From an uncultured Eubacteriales bacterium (GTDB taxonomy: Bacteria; Bacillota; Clostridia; Christensenellales; UBA1242): a stretch of 15,318 nt of DNA. Positions 1 through 6,718 of the stretch are shown in pieces. Location of the stretch: positions 1 to 15,318 of the forward strand of contig USNN01000016.1 of assembly GCA_900556185.1 (NCBI GenBank), written 5' to 3'. The notes below the pieces were generated by a model. The model saw only the letters and a list, made by a program, of their open reading frames with translations. It searched no databases and was not told the origin of the DNA. How positions within the stretch are numbered: position 1 is the stretch's first letter; the number at the start of each line of letters is the position of its first letter. Both the position numbers and the translations under genes were made by a program.

Positions 1-99
1 CAGGACATCAGGACGCTAAAACAATTTTTTGTTCATCTGGGCTATAATTCTGTGGCGAAAAAAATAACAAAATCCAGTAGCGGAATAAAATGGGAGTAA
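1..99 (+). CDS. C-terminal end of an unidentified protein (partial)
   Basis: An open frame enters from the left edge and closes at TAA 97-99, leaving 32 C-terminal residues that end in GIKWE. The next gene starts only 4 bases later, and its Shine-Dalgarno site lies inside the last codons of this frame, so the two are almost certainly co-transcribed and translationally coupled. The fragment is too short to assign to a family. Because the downstream gene looks like a restriction-type helicase-nuclease, a DNA methyltransferase or other restriction-modification subunit is a reasonable guess, but this rests on context only. Confidence 0.6.
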   Translation, partial: QDIRTLKQFFVHLGYNSVAKKITKSSSGIKWE

Positions 100-103
100 A
101 GAA

Positions 104-2614
104 ATGACTAACGAATTTTTTCCTAGGCAGATAAAGCCACAAATTTATGCTTATACTGACAATCACCCACAATATAAAGGGTATTTAAAAGTTGGTTTTA
201 CAACTAGAAATATTGAAGAAAGAATGAGAGAACATTACCCAACACTGCTTCCTGGCGAAAAGCCATATAAAGTGGTTTATTTGGAAAGTTCTATGCGAGA
301 AGATGGCTCGTATTTTAAAGATTATGATGTCTTTAAAATTTTGAGAAGGCATTTTGATAATATTAATGGAGAATGGTATAAGTGCACGGTTCAAGACGTT
401 CAAAGTGTGGTGTTTGCACTAAAGAACAATATTGAGAATAAAGAAAAAAGGACTGCTAATTTTAGACCACGACCCGAACAAATTAAAGCAATAGAAAAGA
501 CTGAGAGATATTTCAATGCAATAAAAAAAGACAACCCTAAAATCATTCCGCATTTTTTATGGAATGCAAAGATGAGATTTGGTAAAACCTTTACTACTTA
601 CGAACTTGCTAAAAAAATGGGGCTAAAAAAAATTCTTATACTTACATTTAAGCCAGCTGTCGAATGTTCTTGGGAAGAAGACTTAAACACTCATATAGAT
701 TTTGAAGGGTGGCAGTTTGTATCCCGTCATACCAAACTTACTGGTGAGCAATGTGATAAAAATAGACCTATTGTTTGTTTTGGTTCGTTTCAAGATTATT
801 TAGGTCTTAAAGATGGAATGATTAAGCCAAAGAACGAGTGGGTGCACACAACTAATTGGGATTTGGTTGTTTTTGATGAGTACCATTTTGGTGCTTGGCG
901 AGATAATGCAAGGGAACTTTTTGAAAAGGACGAACTAGATAAGGATGTAACAAACAAACTGTTCACTGAAAACCAAAGTGAAAGTGATATTGAGCAGATT
1001 ATGCCAATTACAACATCATATTACTTATATCTTTCTGGCACGCCGTTTAGAGCAATTGCGAATGGCGAATTTATGGAAGAACAAATATACAACTGGACTT
1101 ACTCTGACGAACAACGAGCCAAAGAAAATTGGCGTGGTGAAAATAACCCTTATGCTAGTTTGCCAAGAATTGTATTAATGACATACCAACTTCCAGATTC
1201 TATAAGAGAAGTTGCACTTCAAGGCGAATACAATGAGTTTGATTTAAACACATTCTTTTCGGCACGGGGTGAATATGAGAATGCAGAGTTTGTATACAAG
1301 CAAGAAGTTCAGAAGTGGCTAGACCTTATTCGTGGTAGTTTTAGTGAAACCACCGTAGACAACCTAAAACAAGGTGCTGAAAAAGCAATACTACCGTTCA
1401 CTACAAGTAAAGCAAATTTACAAGAAGTTCTTGGGCATACTATTTGGTTTTTGCCAAATGTTGCAAGTTGTTATGCTATGGGTAATTTGTTAAAAGAAAG
1501 ACAAAATGTGTTTTATCACGATTACAAGGTTATTGTTTGTGCGGGTACTCGTGCAGGTGTTGGACTATCGGCATTAGAACCAGTAAAGCGGGCAATGACA
1601 AGTGAACCATTAAAAACAAAAACAATTACGCTTTCTTGCGGAAAATTAACAACGGGTGTAACGGTTAAGCCTTGGACTGGCATTTTTATGCTAAGAAACT
1701 TATCTAGCCCTGAAACTTATTTCCAATCAGCGTTTAGGGTTCAATCTCCTTGGACGCTTAAAAATCCTGATGGGTTAAACCCAAATGAAGAAGAAATTAT
1801 AAAAAAAGAGTGTTACATATTTGATTTTGCTCCAGACAGAGCATTAAGACAAATTCAAGAGTATTCTTGCAGGCTTGATATATCTGATACAAATCCAGAA
1901 AAGAAAGTTGCCGACTTTATTCAATTTTTGCCAGTGTTATCTTACGATGGTATGACAATGAAAAACATTAGCCCTGGTGAGTTGTTGGATATTGCGACCA
2001 GTGGAACGACTGCAACTCTTTTGGCTAGGCGTTGGGAGAGTGCTATGCTTGTTAATGTTGAAAACGCAACGCTTGAAAGGTTATTAAATAATCCTAAAGC
2101 AATGGATGCGTTAATGAACATAGAAGGCTTTAGAAACCTTAATATGCGAAGTGATATTGAGATTATTGTAAACAAGTCTAACGCTGTAAAAAAGATTAAA
2201 AAGACCGCTGCAGACGAAGGCAGAGATTTAACAGAAAAAGAAAAGAAGGAAATATCTGAAGAAGAAAAAGAATACAAATCGAAAAGAAAACAAATACAAG
2301 AAAAGCTTATTAAGTTTGCAACTCGTATACCAATTTTTATGTATTTAACTGATTTTCGCGAACAAGTTTTACAAGATGTTATTACGCAACTAGAGCCAGG
2401 TTTATTTAAAAGGGTTACTGGTTTGGATGTTAAAGATTTTGAACTTTTAACATCTCTTGGGCTATTTAATGCTGGGCTTATGAACCAAGCGGTTTTTCAG
2501 TTCCGTAGATATGAAGATAGCAGTTTAAGTTATACTGGTATTAATAAACACGAAGGCGAAGTTGTTGGTGGTTGGGATACCACTATTCGCTATGAAGATA
2601 TGAAGAAAATTTAA
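104..2614 (+). CDS. GIY-YIG (T5orf172-like) nuclease / superfamily 2 helicase fusion, probable restriction enzyme
   Basis: This 836-residue protein joins a small GIY-YIG-like domain to a DEAD/DEAH-type helicase. Residues 14-95 look like the T5orf172/Mug113 branch: IYAY at 14-17, LKVGFTTR at 28-35, R40, and GEWYK at 89-93 supplying the usual glutamate. The helicase part has a Walker A (AKMRFGKT, 155-162), motif II DEYH (258-261), motif III SGTPF (311-315), a motif V-like segment near 507-530 and a motif VI-like QSAFR (541-545). Residues 600-836 are a further domain that includes a lysine/glutamate-rich helical stretch. This architecture is typical of the translocase/endonuclease subunit of restriction-modification systems, so ATP-driven DNA translocation with cleavage is inferred. 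The start is supported by GGAG at 93-96. A terminator follows. The upstream partner is cut off by the window edge, so the system type is unresolved; a stand-alone phage-defence helicase is the main alternative. Confidence 0.8.
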   Translation: MTNEFFPRQIKPQIYAYTDNHPQYKGYLKVGFTTRNIEERMREHYPTLLPGEKPYKVVYLESSMREDGSYFKDYDVFKILRRHFDNINGEWYKCTVQDVQSVVFALKNNIENKEKRTANFRPRPEQIKAIEKTERYFNAIKKDNPKIIPHFLWNAKMRFGKTFTTYELAKKMGLKKILILTFKPAVECSWEEDLNTHIDFEGWQFVSRHTKLTGEQCDKNRPIVCFGSFQDYLGLKDGMIKPKNEWVHTTNWDLVVFDEYHFGAWRDNARELFEKDELDKDVTNKLFTENQSESDIEQIMPITTSYYLYLSGTPFRAIANGEFMEEQIYNWTYSDEQRAKENWRGENNPYASLPRIVLMTYQLPDSIREVALQGEYNEFDLNTFFSARGEYENAEFVYKQEVQKWLDLIRGSFSETTVDNLKQGAEKAILPFTTSKANLQEVLGHTIWFLPNVASCYAMGNLLKERQNVFYHDYKVIVCAGTRAGVGLSALEPVKRAMTSEPLKTKTITLSCGKLTTGVTVKPWTGIFMLRNLSSPETYFQSAFRVQSPWTLKNPDGLNPNEEEIIKKECYIFDFAPDRALRQIQEYSCRLDISDTNPEKKVADFIQFLPVLSYDGMTMKNISPGELLDIATSGTTATLLARRWESAMLVNVENATLERLLNNPKAMDALMNIEGFRNLNMRSDIEIIVNKSNAVKKIKKTAADEGRDLTEKEKKEISEEEKEYKSKRKQIQEKLIKFATRIPIFMYLTDFREQVLQDVITQLEPGLFKRVTGLDVKDFELLTSLGLFNAGLMNQAVFQFRRYEDSSLSYTGINKHEGEVVGGWDTTIRYEDMKKI

Positions 2615-2627
2615 TATATATTTTAGT

Positions 2628-2667
2628 CGCTCCACTAGAGAATTTGTTTCTGGTGGGGCGTTTTTTT
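2628..2667 (+). terminator. Intrinsic terminator after the helicase-nuclease gene
   Basis: An 11-bp stem pairs 2628-2638 (CGCTCCACTAG) with 2650-2660 (CTGGTGGGGCG), including two G-T wobbles. It is followed at once by seven T residues. It lies 13 bases after the stop codon and closes the transcript. Confidence 0.9.
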
Positions 2668-2728
2668 AGTGCGAAGTTTTAAATTTTGTTCAAATAATAC
2701 AATAGGTTTGGGGTGCGGGTAATAGTTG

Positions 2729-2759
2729 TTGCAAGTGGCTAGATTGGGTGTGCTATAAT
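2729..2759 (+). promoter_or_regulatory. Extended -10 promoter for the ADP-ribosylglycohydrolase gene
   Basis: A perfect TATAAT at 2754-2759 is preceded by TG one base upstream (TGCTATAAT), an extended -10. The best -35 candidate, TTGCAA at 2729-2734, sits 19 bases away, which is long, so the extended -10 probably carries most of the strength. The start codon follows 20 bases after the -10 box, with AGGAG at 2768-2772. Confidence 0.65.
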
Positions 2760-2779
2760 AAGGTTATAGGAGAAAAAGT

Positions 2780-3565
2780 ATGATAGGGGCAATTATTGGC
2801 GACCTTGCTGGGTCGGTGTATGAATATGGGCAAGTTAAGAATGTTGGCGGAGTTAAGATGGGCAAAGTTATTGAAGACAATGCCTTTATTTCGGATGACT
2901 CAATTTTAACAATTGCTATAATGGATGCAATTATAAATAAAAAAGACTATGGCAAAACATTAAGGGAGTATGTAAACAAATATAAATATGATGTTCCAAA
3001 GAATGTGCCATATTTTAAGACGATGTTTTCGCCCAATTTAATTAAGTGGGCAGAGTCTAACGAAATTGGCAAAAGTTTTGGCAATGGGGCGATGATGCGA
3101 GTTTCGCCAGTGGGGTATTTGTTTAACACCGAAAAAGAAGTTATGCTAAATGCAATTTATGCTACAAGTCCATCTCACAACACGGCAGAGGCGGTAACTA
3201 GTGCTGAAATTATTGCTCTTTTGGTGTATTTTTTCAAAAAAGGTTATGCCAAAGATTACATCAAGGAGAGGCTAAATCTTAATATAGTTAAGCCAGAATT
3301 ACAATCATTTAACTATAGGTGTGATGACACTATGGGTGTTTGCTTGTATTCTATATTCAATGCAAAAAGTTTTGAGGATGGAATAGGGCTTGCTTTGTCT
3401 TTTGGTGGAGATACCGACACTAATGCGTGCATTGTGGGCAGTGTGCTAGAAGCGAGATATGGCGTGCCAGAAGAATTGAAAGTAAAAGCCTTAAACAAGT
3501 TAAACCCAGAACTAAGAGCGGTGGTAGAAAAAGTTTATGAGAATGAAAACAGCCAGAGCTGTTAA
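2780..3565 (+). CDS. ADP-ribosylglycohydrolase (DraG/ARH family)
   Basis: The 261-residue protein carries the landmarks of the ADP-ribosylglycohydrolase fold. These are the N-terminal GAIIGDLAGSVYE (3-15), a metal-binding SDDS (38-41, in place of the usual TDDT), GNGAMMRVSP (101-110), SHNT (132-135) and the signature GGDTDTNA (209-216), where D211, D213 and T214 would bind the two-metal centre. Family members remove ADP-ribose from protein side chains or related substrates; DraG reactivates nitrogenase reductase, and others act on arginine, serine or nucleic-acid adducts. The length fits a complete compact bacterial member. It has its own promoter and no recognisable ADP-ribosyltransferase partner in the window, so the substrate is unknown. 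The start is fixed by AGGAG seven bases upstream. The stop codon lies at the 3' edge of a small hairpin (3548-3563). Confidence 0.9.
   Translation: MIGAIIGDLAGSVYEYGQVKNVGGVKMGKVIEDNAFISDDSILTIAIMDAIINKKDYGKTLREYVNKYKYDVPKNVPYFKTMFSPNLIKWAESNEIGKSFGNGAMMRVSPVGYLFNTEKEVMLNAIYATSPSHNTAEAVTSAEIIALLVYFFKKGYAKDYIKERLNLNIVKPELQSFNYRCDDTMGVCLYSIFNAKSFEDGIGLALSFGGDTDTNACIVGSVLEARYGVPEELKVKALNKLNPELRAVVEKVYENENSQSC
3548..3563 (+). repeat. Small perfect hairpin at the end of the ADP-ribosylglycohydrolase gene
   Basis: AACAGC (3548-3553) pairs with GCTGTT (3558-3563) around a CAGA loop. No T run follows, so it is not a convincing terminator. It may be a weak one or an mRNA 3'-end stabiliser. Confidence 0.4.
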
Positions 3566-3598
3566 ACCTCAAGGAAATTGACAAAAGGTGAGAGGTTT
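3564..3598 (+). promoter_or_regulatory. Inverted repeat bracketing the -35 box (candidate operator)
   Basis: AAACCTC at 3564-3570 and its exact complement GAGGTTT at 3592-3598 are separated by 21 bases and bracket the -35 element. The half-site centres are 28 bp apart. A dimeric regulator bound here would occlude RNA polymerase. No regulator gene is evident in the window. The repeat could be chance. Confidence 0.3.
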
Positions 3599-3606
3599 GG
3601 TATAAT
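3578..3606 (+). promoter_or_regulatory. Full-consensus sigma-A promoter giving a leaderless transcript
   Basis: TTGACA (3578-3583), an exact 17-base spacer and TATAAT (3601-3606) form an ideal housekeeping promoter. The ATG of the next gene begins at 3613, only six bases after the -10 box. That is where transcription itself would normally start, so no room is left for a ribosome binding site. Confidence 0.9.
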
Positions 3607-3612
3607 TAATTT

Positions 3613-4794
3613 ATGGGAAACGAAAATAATTTTGATTTATATAATTTTATGAAGAGCAGTGAGTTTATCACTAGTGGCGAATTACATAATCAGCAAGAAG
3701 TGAACGAGGCATATGACGCTCTTATTCAAACGGCTAGTGAGGAACTTGGTGCGACTTATTTATATGACTTTCCAACAAAATTTGGGAGCATTGATAGAAA
3801 CGACATTCTAGACTTTATAAGGTCGAACATACGAACCGACCGATTACAAAAAGAAAACATTCTACTCTCTAGCGAAATGCGATACGCATTGCTTGCTTGC
3901 CCGAAGGAAATGCTATATATTGGGTCGTATCAACGGTCTATAGACCCAGTTCATAGGCGGTTTAATTATTCGTATTTGTCTAGAGGTAGGGTTACTATCC
4001 CAGATAAAAACCATGCGGGCAAAACAAGAACGGTTTTTGTTTATTTTTTAAACACAATGCAATTTGAGTTAGAAAAGAGAAAAAGCAGTAAAGCCAATAA
4101 TATGTTAAAGGAACAATTTAGACTTTTTGCAAAACTTATGGAGTATGGCGACCCTGCCAATATTGACGAAGTTGAATTTTTAGCAGAGAAAGCGGAAAAC
4201 TTTTCGGTTCATCAATATTATTTGCCTTATGGCTTAGAGCATGGGTTTATTAAAGACGGCGTATTGTTGTATAGATACGACCATGACAGCCGAAAGCATA
4301 TTAATTATAACCTAAATAACAATGGCACAATGCCACAATTTTATACGATGGTTTACCCAGACCATGTTGAAGCACCACATTTCCATTTTCCTACTACCAT
4401 GGGTAACTTGTATAAGTTGTCTGCTAAAAATTCGACATATAATTATGGGGTTGGGTATGCGATAGATGTTAACCAACTACAAACATACTTAAATAATTTA
4501 CAATACAGCAATACAAAATATTTCCAAGAAAATGACTTTGAAATGCCATTTTTAAAGATTGCACAGTCTGGGGCTAGTGGCAGTATGGAAATGGATAAAC
4601 TGCAGGCCAAGTTGAAAAAACTTATAAGCGCAATTAACTCTAATGACCACAAGGAAGAACTTTTTGCATCTATTGACTTTTTAAATGGTGCTACACATAT
4701 GGAAAAATTTGAGGTTTTTGATGAGTTTGATGCAGACCGATTTAAGTCTCTTATGAACAAACTAGAAACCAATGATTTGCGTGAAGACGAATAA
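3613..4794 (+). CDS. Unrecognised 393-residue protein
   Basis: I do not recognise this protein. It is soluble in appearance: no signal peptide and no membrane segment. It has an acidic N-terminal region, a basic central stretch (about 135-170) and a histidine-rich segment with PHFHF at 255-259 preceded by MVYPDH (246-251). The PHFHF resembles metal-binding loops, but there is not enough pattern to call a cupin or hydrolase. The last 120 residues are mostly helical and charged, ending in NDLREDE. It is the first gene of a two-gene operon; the next start is 14 bases past its stop. Translation seems to begin at the 5' end of the mRNA, because the ATG lies where transcription starts and no Shine-Dalgarno site exists. 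The next in-frame Met (residue 13) also lacks one. Confidence 0.75.
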   Translation: MGNENNFDLYNFMKSSEFITSGELHNQQEVNEAYDALIQTASEELGATYLYDFPTKFGSIDRNDILDFIRSNIRTDRLQKENILLSSEMRYALLACPKEMLYIGSYQRSIDPVHRRFNYSYLSRGRVTIPDKNHAGKTRTVFVYFLNTMQFELEKRKSSKANNMLKEQFRLFAKLMEYGDPANIDEVEFLAEKAENFSVHQYYLPYGLEHGFIKDGVLLYRYDHDSRKHINYNLNNNGTMPQFYTMVYPDHVEAPHFHFPTTMGNLYKLSAKNSTYNYGVGYAIDVNQLQTYLNNLQYSNTKYFQENDFEMPFLKIAQSGASGSMEMDKLQAKLKKLISAINSNDHKEELFASIDFLNGATHMEKFEVFDEFDADRFKSLMNKLETNDLREDE

Positions 4795-4808
4795 AAAAGA
4801 GAAGTAAT

Positions 4809-5228
4809 ATGGCAAGAAGAAATTATTTACCAAGAAGTTTTACAGACCTTATGTTTGTGAGATACAAAAACAAAGCAGAAGATTTTGTTTATGATTTAGA
4901 GATTATGCGGGGCTTTTTTAATGAAGCCACATATGCTCCAGTTATTAAAGACGAATTTAAAATAGATGAAGCTATAACCAGAAAACAGGCGGTAAAACTA
5001 TATTGCGACCAAGTGGAAAGGCTTATAACCGACCAAAAAGGTTTGGGTAAGTCTAATTATTTTTGGGCGTTTGGTAATATGGTCGCCTTTATGGACGCAT
5101 TGAACAAACCAGAACTTACGCATGAAGATTTTAACAATATTGTAGACAATGCAGGTGAGTTTTTTAAATCTCATTTTAGTGGCGTAAATTATATTAAAAA
5201 CAATAACGAAGAAAATAATGAAAGATAG
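4809..5228 (+). CDS. Unrecognised 139-residue protein, second gene of the operon
   Basis: Family unknown. The protein is mixed-charge and probably all-helical, with no signal peptide or membrane segment. It has an aromatic cluster around residues 83-95 (NYFWAFGNMVAFMD) and a polar tail rich in Asn and Glu (last 12 residues). It follows the 393-residue gene with a 14-base gap and a purine-rich AGAGAAG as ribosome site, so it should be translated from the same mRNA. A large plus a small partner without known domains suggests a two-component complex, but this is inference. Its TAG stop lies inside the left arm of the terminator that ends the operon, which marks 5228 as the true end. Confidence 0.75.
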   Translation: MARRNYLPRSFTDLMFVRYKNKAEDFVYDLEIMRGFFNEATYAPVIKDEFKIDEAITRKQAVKLYCDQVERLITDQKGLGKSNYFWAFGNMVAFMDALNKPELTHEDFNNIVDNAGEFFKSHFSGVNYIKNNNEENNER

Positions 5229-5250
5229 GCAAGTGAGGCCTATCTTTTTT
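5221..5250 (+). terminator. Intrinsic terminator overlapping the stop codon
   Basis: A perfect 10-bp stem pairs AAAGATAGGC (5221-5230) with GCCTATCTTT (5238-5247) around a 7-base loop, and the T run continues to 5250. The TAG stop at 5226-5228 is inside the stem. Confidence 0.9.
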
Positions 5251-5255
5251 AAATG

Positions 5256-5285
5256 TTGACTTATGAAATACAGTTAAGGTATAAT
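5256..5285 (+). promoter_or_regulatory. Sigma-A promoter, TTGACT-N18-TATAAT
   Basis: TTGACT (5256-5261) and TATAAT (5280-5285) are separated by 18 bases. It starts just after the previous terminator and would drive the small ORF at 5290 and the gene at 5457. Confidence 0.8.
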
Positions 5286-5289
5286 TAAA

Positions 5290-5436
5290 GTGATAAATAT
5301 ATACTTAAAGAAATTTGGAATTGAAAAAACTATACTGATGCGGAGCGTTGGTTATAAAGAAACAAAACAATATATGTTAACTAAAAGATTTATAGATAAC
5401 TCAGAGAGAGTTTTGAAAGATTTGGGTGTTAAGTAA
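5290..5436 (+). CDS. Possible 48-residue protein, GTG start, leaderless
   Basis: A GTG at 5290, only four bases after the -10 box, opens a frame of 48 residues that ends at TAA 5434-5436, 20 bases before the next gene's ATG. The product is basic and mostly helical, ending in ERVLKDLGVK. It fills the otherwise unexplained 170 bases between promoter and next gene. The start is uncertain: neither the GTG nor an internal ATG (5338) has a ribosome site, so it would have to be leaderless like the gene at 3613. It could instead be an untranslated leader or the remnant of an older gene. No family recognised. Confidence 0.35.
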   Translation: MINIYLKKFGIEKTILMRSVGYKETKQYMLTKRFIDNSERVLKDLGVK

Positions 5437-5456
5437 ACCGAATACTGAGGAGAAAT

Positions 5457-5936
5457 ATGGAAAAATATTATTCAGTAAAAGATGTTAAAAAGTTTTTATT
5501 TTCTAAGGGCGTTTTGTGGACTGGTGAATTAAGAGAAGAATCAATTGCTTATTTACTTGGAATGGTGCCAGCAAAGGTTTATAGGCTAACTGACAAAAAA
5601 GAATTGGAGTTGTTTTTTGATGTTAGTAATATTAAGTTTGATGTGTATAGCGAAAAAGTTTTAGACTACAAAAAGATGGATATATCTAAGTATTATTTAA
5701 AAGATTTGTCGGGTGATTGGGTAAGGTATCTTGCTCACAACTACCCAGAAAAAGCAGGTGAAATAAAGGAACTACTTGAGTTAAAAAAGCAGGGCGTTCA
5801 CCACTATATAGGTAAAGAATTGGCGCCATTTGAAGAACAAATTAAAGCCATAAAACAAAAAGAAATTAATGAAATTAATTATTACGATAACCTTGAAACC
5901 ATAGTGGACAAAGAAACTGAAAACGAAAAGGAATAG
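5457..5936 (+). CDS. Unrecognised 159-residue protein
   Basis: I do not recognise the family. The sequence is soluble, with many Tyr, Lys and Glu residues. A first half (1-75) has alternating hydrophobic segments, and a helical, charged second half runs to a tail ending in ETENEKE. There is no signal peptide or membrane segment. The start is well supported by AGGAG seven bases upstream. It is transcribed from the promoter at 5256 behind the possible 48-residue ORF. No terminator is visible after it, but a fresh promoter for the next gene begins 38 bases past the stop, so read-through is possible. Confidence 0.7.
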   Translation: MEKYYSVKDVKKFLFSKGVLWTGELREESIAYLLGMVPAKVYRLTDKKELELFFDVSNIKFDVYSEKVLDYKKMDISKYYLKDLSGDWVRYLAHNYPEKAGEIKELLELKKQGVHHYIGKELAPFEEQIKAIKQKEINEINYYDNLETIVDKETENEKE

Positions 5937-5974
5937 GATATTGATTATTTATCAACAAAAAACACAGCAATTGT

Positions 5975-6004
5975 TTGACACGGTAAATCTAATAAGCGTA
6001 TAAT
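5975..6004 (+). promoter_or_regulatory. Sigma-A promoter, TTGACA-N18-TATAAT
   Basis: Both hexamers are consensus: TTGACA at 5975-5980 and TATAAT at 5999-6004, 18 bases apart. The start codon of the zinc-ribbon gene follows 29 bases downstream of the -10 box, behind AAGGAGAG. Confidence 0.85.
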
Positions 6005-6033
6005 TTATGTATAAACTAAAAGGAGAGTAATTT

Positions 6034-6375
6034 ATGTTTTGCAAAAAGTGTGGAAAAGAAATAGATGATGAAGCGGTGGTTTGCCCTAATTGTGGTTGTG
6101 CTACTGATTCTACAAGAGTGGTAAGCGGAGATAATGCAAACACTATGCTTCAAATTGCGTTTATTTTTATGATAATTAGTTGTGTCGCTTTTGCGTTTTG
6201 CATAATTCCACTTTGCTGGATGATACCAATGACAATATCACTTAACAATAAAATGAAAAGTGGTGAACCAATTTCGGTTGGCTTTAAAGTATGCACTCTT
6301 ATTTTTGTTAATACGATTGCAGGTGTTTTATTATTGTGCTTACCAGAAACAAGGGTAACAACTAAGAACGACTAA
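6034..6375 (+). CDS. Zinc-ribbon membrane protein, 113 residues
   Basis: The N-terminus is a treble-clef zinc ribbon of the common bacterial type: C3-x2-C6 and C17-x2-C20, in the pattern MFCKKCGKEI...CPNCG. Two hydrophobic segments follow, one around 38-70 and one around 83-103, so the ribbon should sit in the cytoplasm attached to the membrane. Proteins of this build are frequent in Clostridia and mostly uncharacterised; the ribbon probably mediates protein or nucleic-acid contact. The start has a clear AAGGAG site. It is a single-gene unit with its own consensus promoter and a bidirectional terminator shared with the convergent gene behind it. Confidence 0.85.
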   Translation: MFCKKCGKEIDDEAVVCPNCGCATDSTRVVSGDNANTMLQIAFIFMIISCVAFAFCIIPLCWMIPMTISLNNKMKSGEPISVGFKVCTLIFVNTIAGVLLLCLPETRVTTKND

Positions 6376-6380
6376 GAAAT

Positions 6381-6416
6381 AAAAAATCACAGGAACTACT
6401 CCTGTGATTTTTTGTT
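6381..6416 (+). terminator. Bidirectional terminator between convergent genes
   Basis: ATCACAGGA (6386-6394) pairs with TCCTGTGAT (6400-6408) around a 5-base loop. The stem is flanked by an A run on the left and a T run on the right, so it works for the zinc-ribbon gene on the plus strand and for the small FakA-like gene on the minus strand. Confidence 0.9.
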
Positions 6417-6668
6417 TTAACCTTGTAGACCTCTAGATTGACGGTCCATATCTTCTACAACAATGTCGTAGATTTCGCCAAGCCCTGAGCAGTATTCTAA
6501 CACTTTCCAAGGCTCATTGGTGTGGAAATGAATTTTAATTAATTCGTCATCACCAACTGCGATTAAGCAATCACCAACTAAGTTATTATTAAAATAATCG
6601 CGGATTGCTTTTTCATCTAGGTTTTTACCCTCAATTAATAATTGAGTGTCGTATCTAAATTCTATCAT
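6417..6668 (-). CDS. Stand-alone FakA/DAK-like domain protein, 83 residues
   Basis: The sequence matches the middle domain of FakA/YloV-type fatty-acid kinases (Dak-related). It has GDCLIAVGDDELIKIHFHT (32-50) followed by NEPWKVLEYC (51-60), GEIYDIVVEDM (64-74) and a terminal Q-rich tail. The equivalent FakA segment reads GDSLVVVGDDxLVKVHVHTNxPGxVL. In FakA it lies between the ATP-binding DhaL domain and the FakB-contacting end. Here it is alone, with its own promoter, a strong AAGGAG site six bases before the ATG and its own terminator, so it is a complete gene and not a fragment. It lacks the kinase (DhaL) domain and so cannot be a kinase by itself. Similar small Clostridia proteins are, as far as I recall, named after dihydroxyacetone kinase. 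Role unknown; a partner or regulator in the fatty-acid kinase system is plausible. Confidence 0.8.
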   Translation of the reverse strand: MIEFRYDTQLLIEGKNLDEKAIRDYFNNNLVGDCLIAVGDDELIKIHFHTNEPWKVLEYCSGLGEIYDIVVEDMDRQSRGLQG

Positions 6669-6689
6669 AGTTATCTCCTTACAAAAATT

Positions 6690-6718
6690 ATTATATTACT
6701 TCAAGTTTTATTTTGCAA
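6690..6718 (-). promoter_or_regulatory. Promoter of the small FakA-like gene
   Basis: On the minus strand, TTGCAA (6713-6718) and TATAAT (6690-6695) are 17 bases apart. The predicted transcript start leaves a leader of about 15 bases with AAGGAG. Confidence 0.75.

Noticed and set aside
1942..2277. 111-residue minus-strand frame inside the helicase gene
   Set aside because: It is Ser/Phe-rich, as expected for the antisense of Lys/Glu-rich codons, with no ribosome site or promoter.
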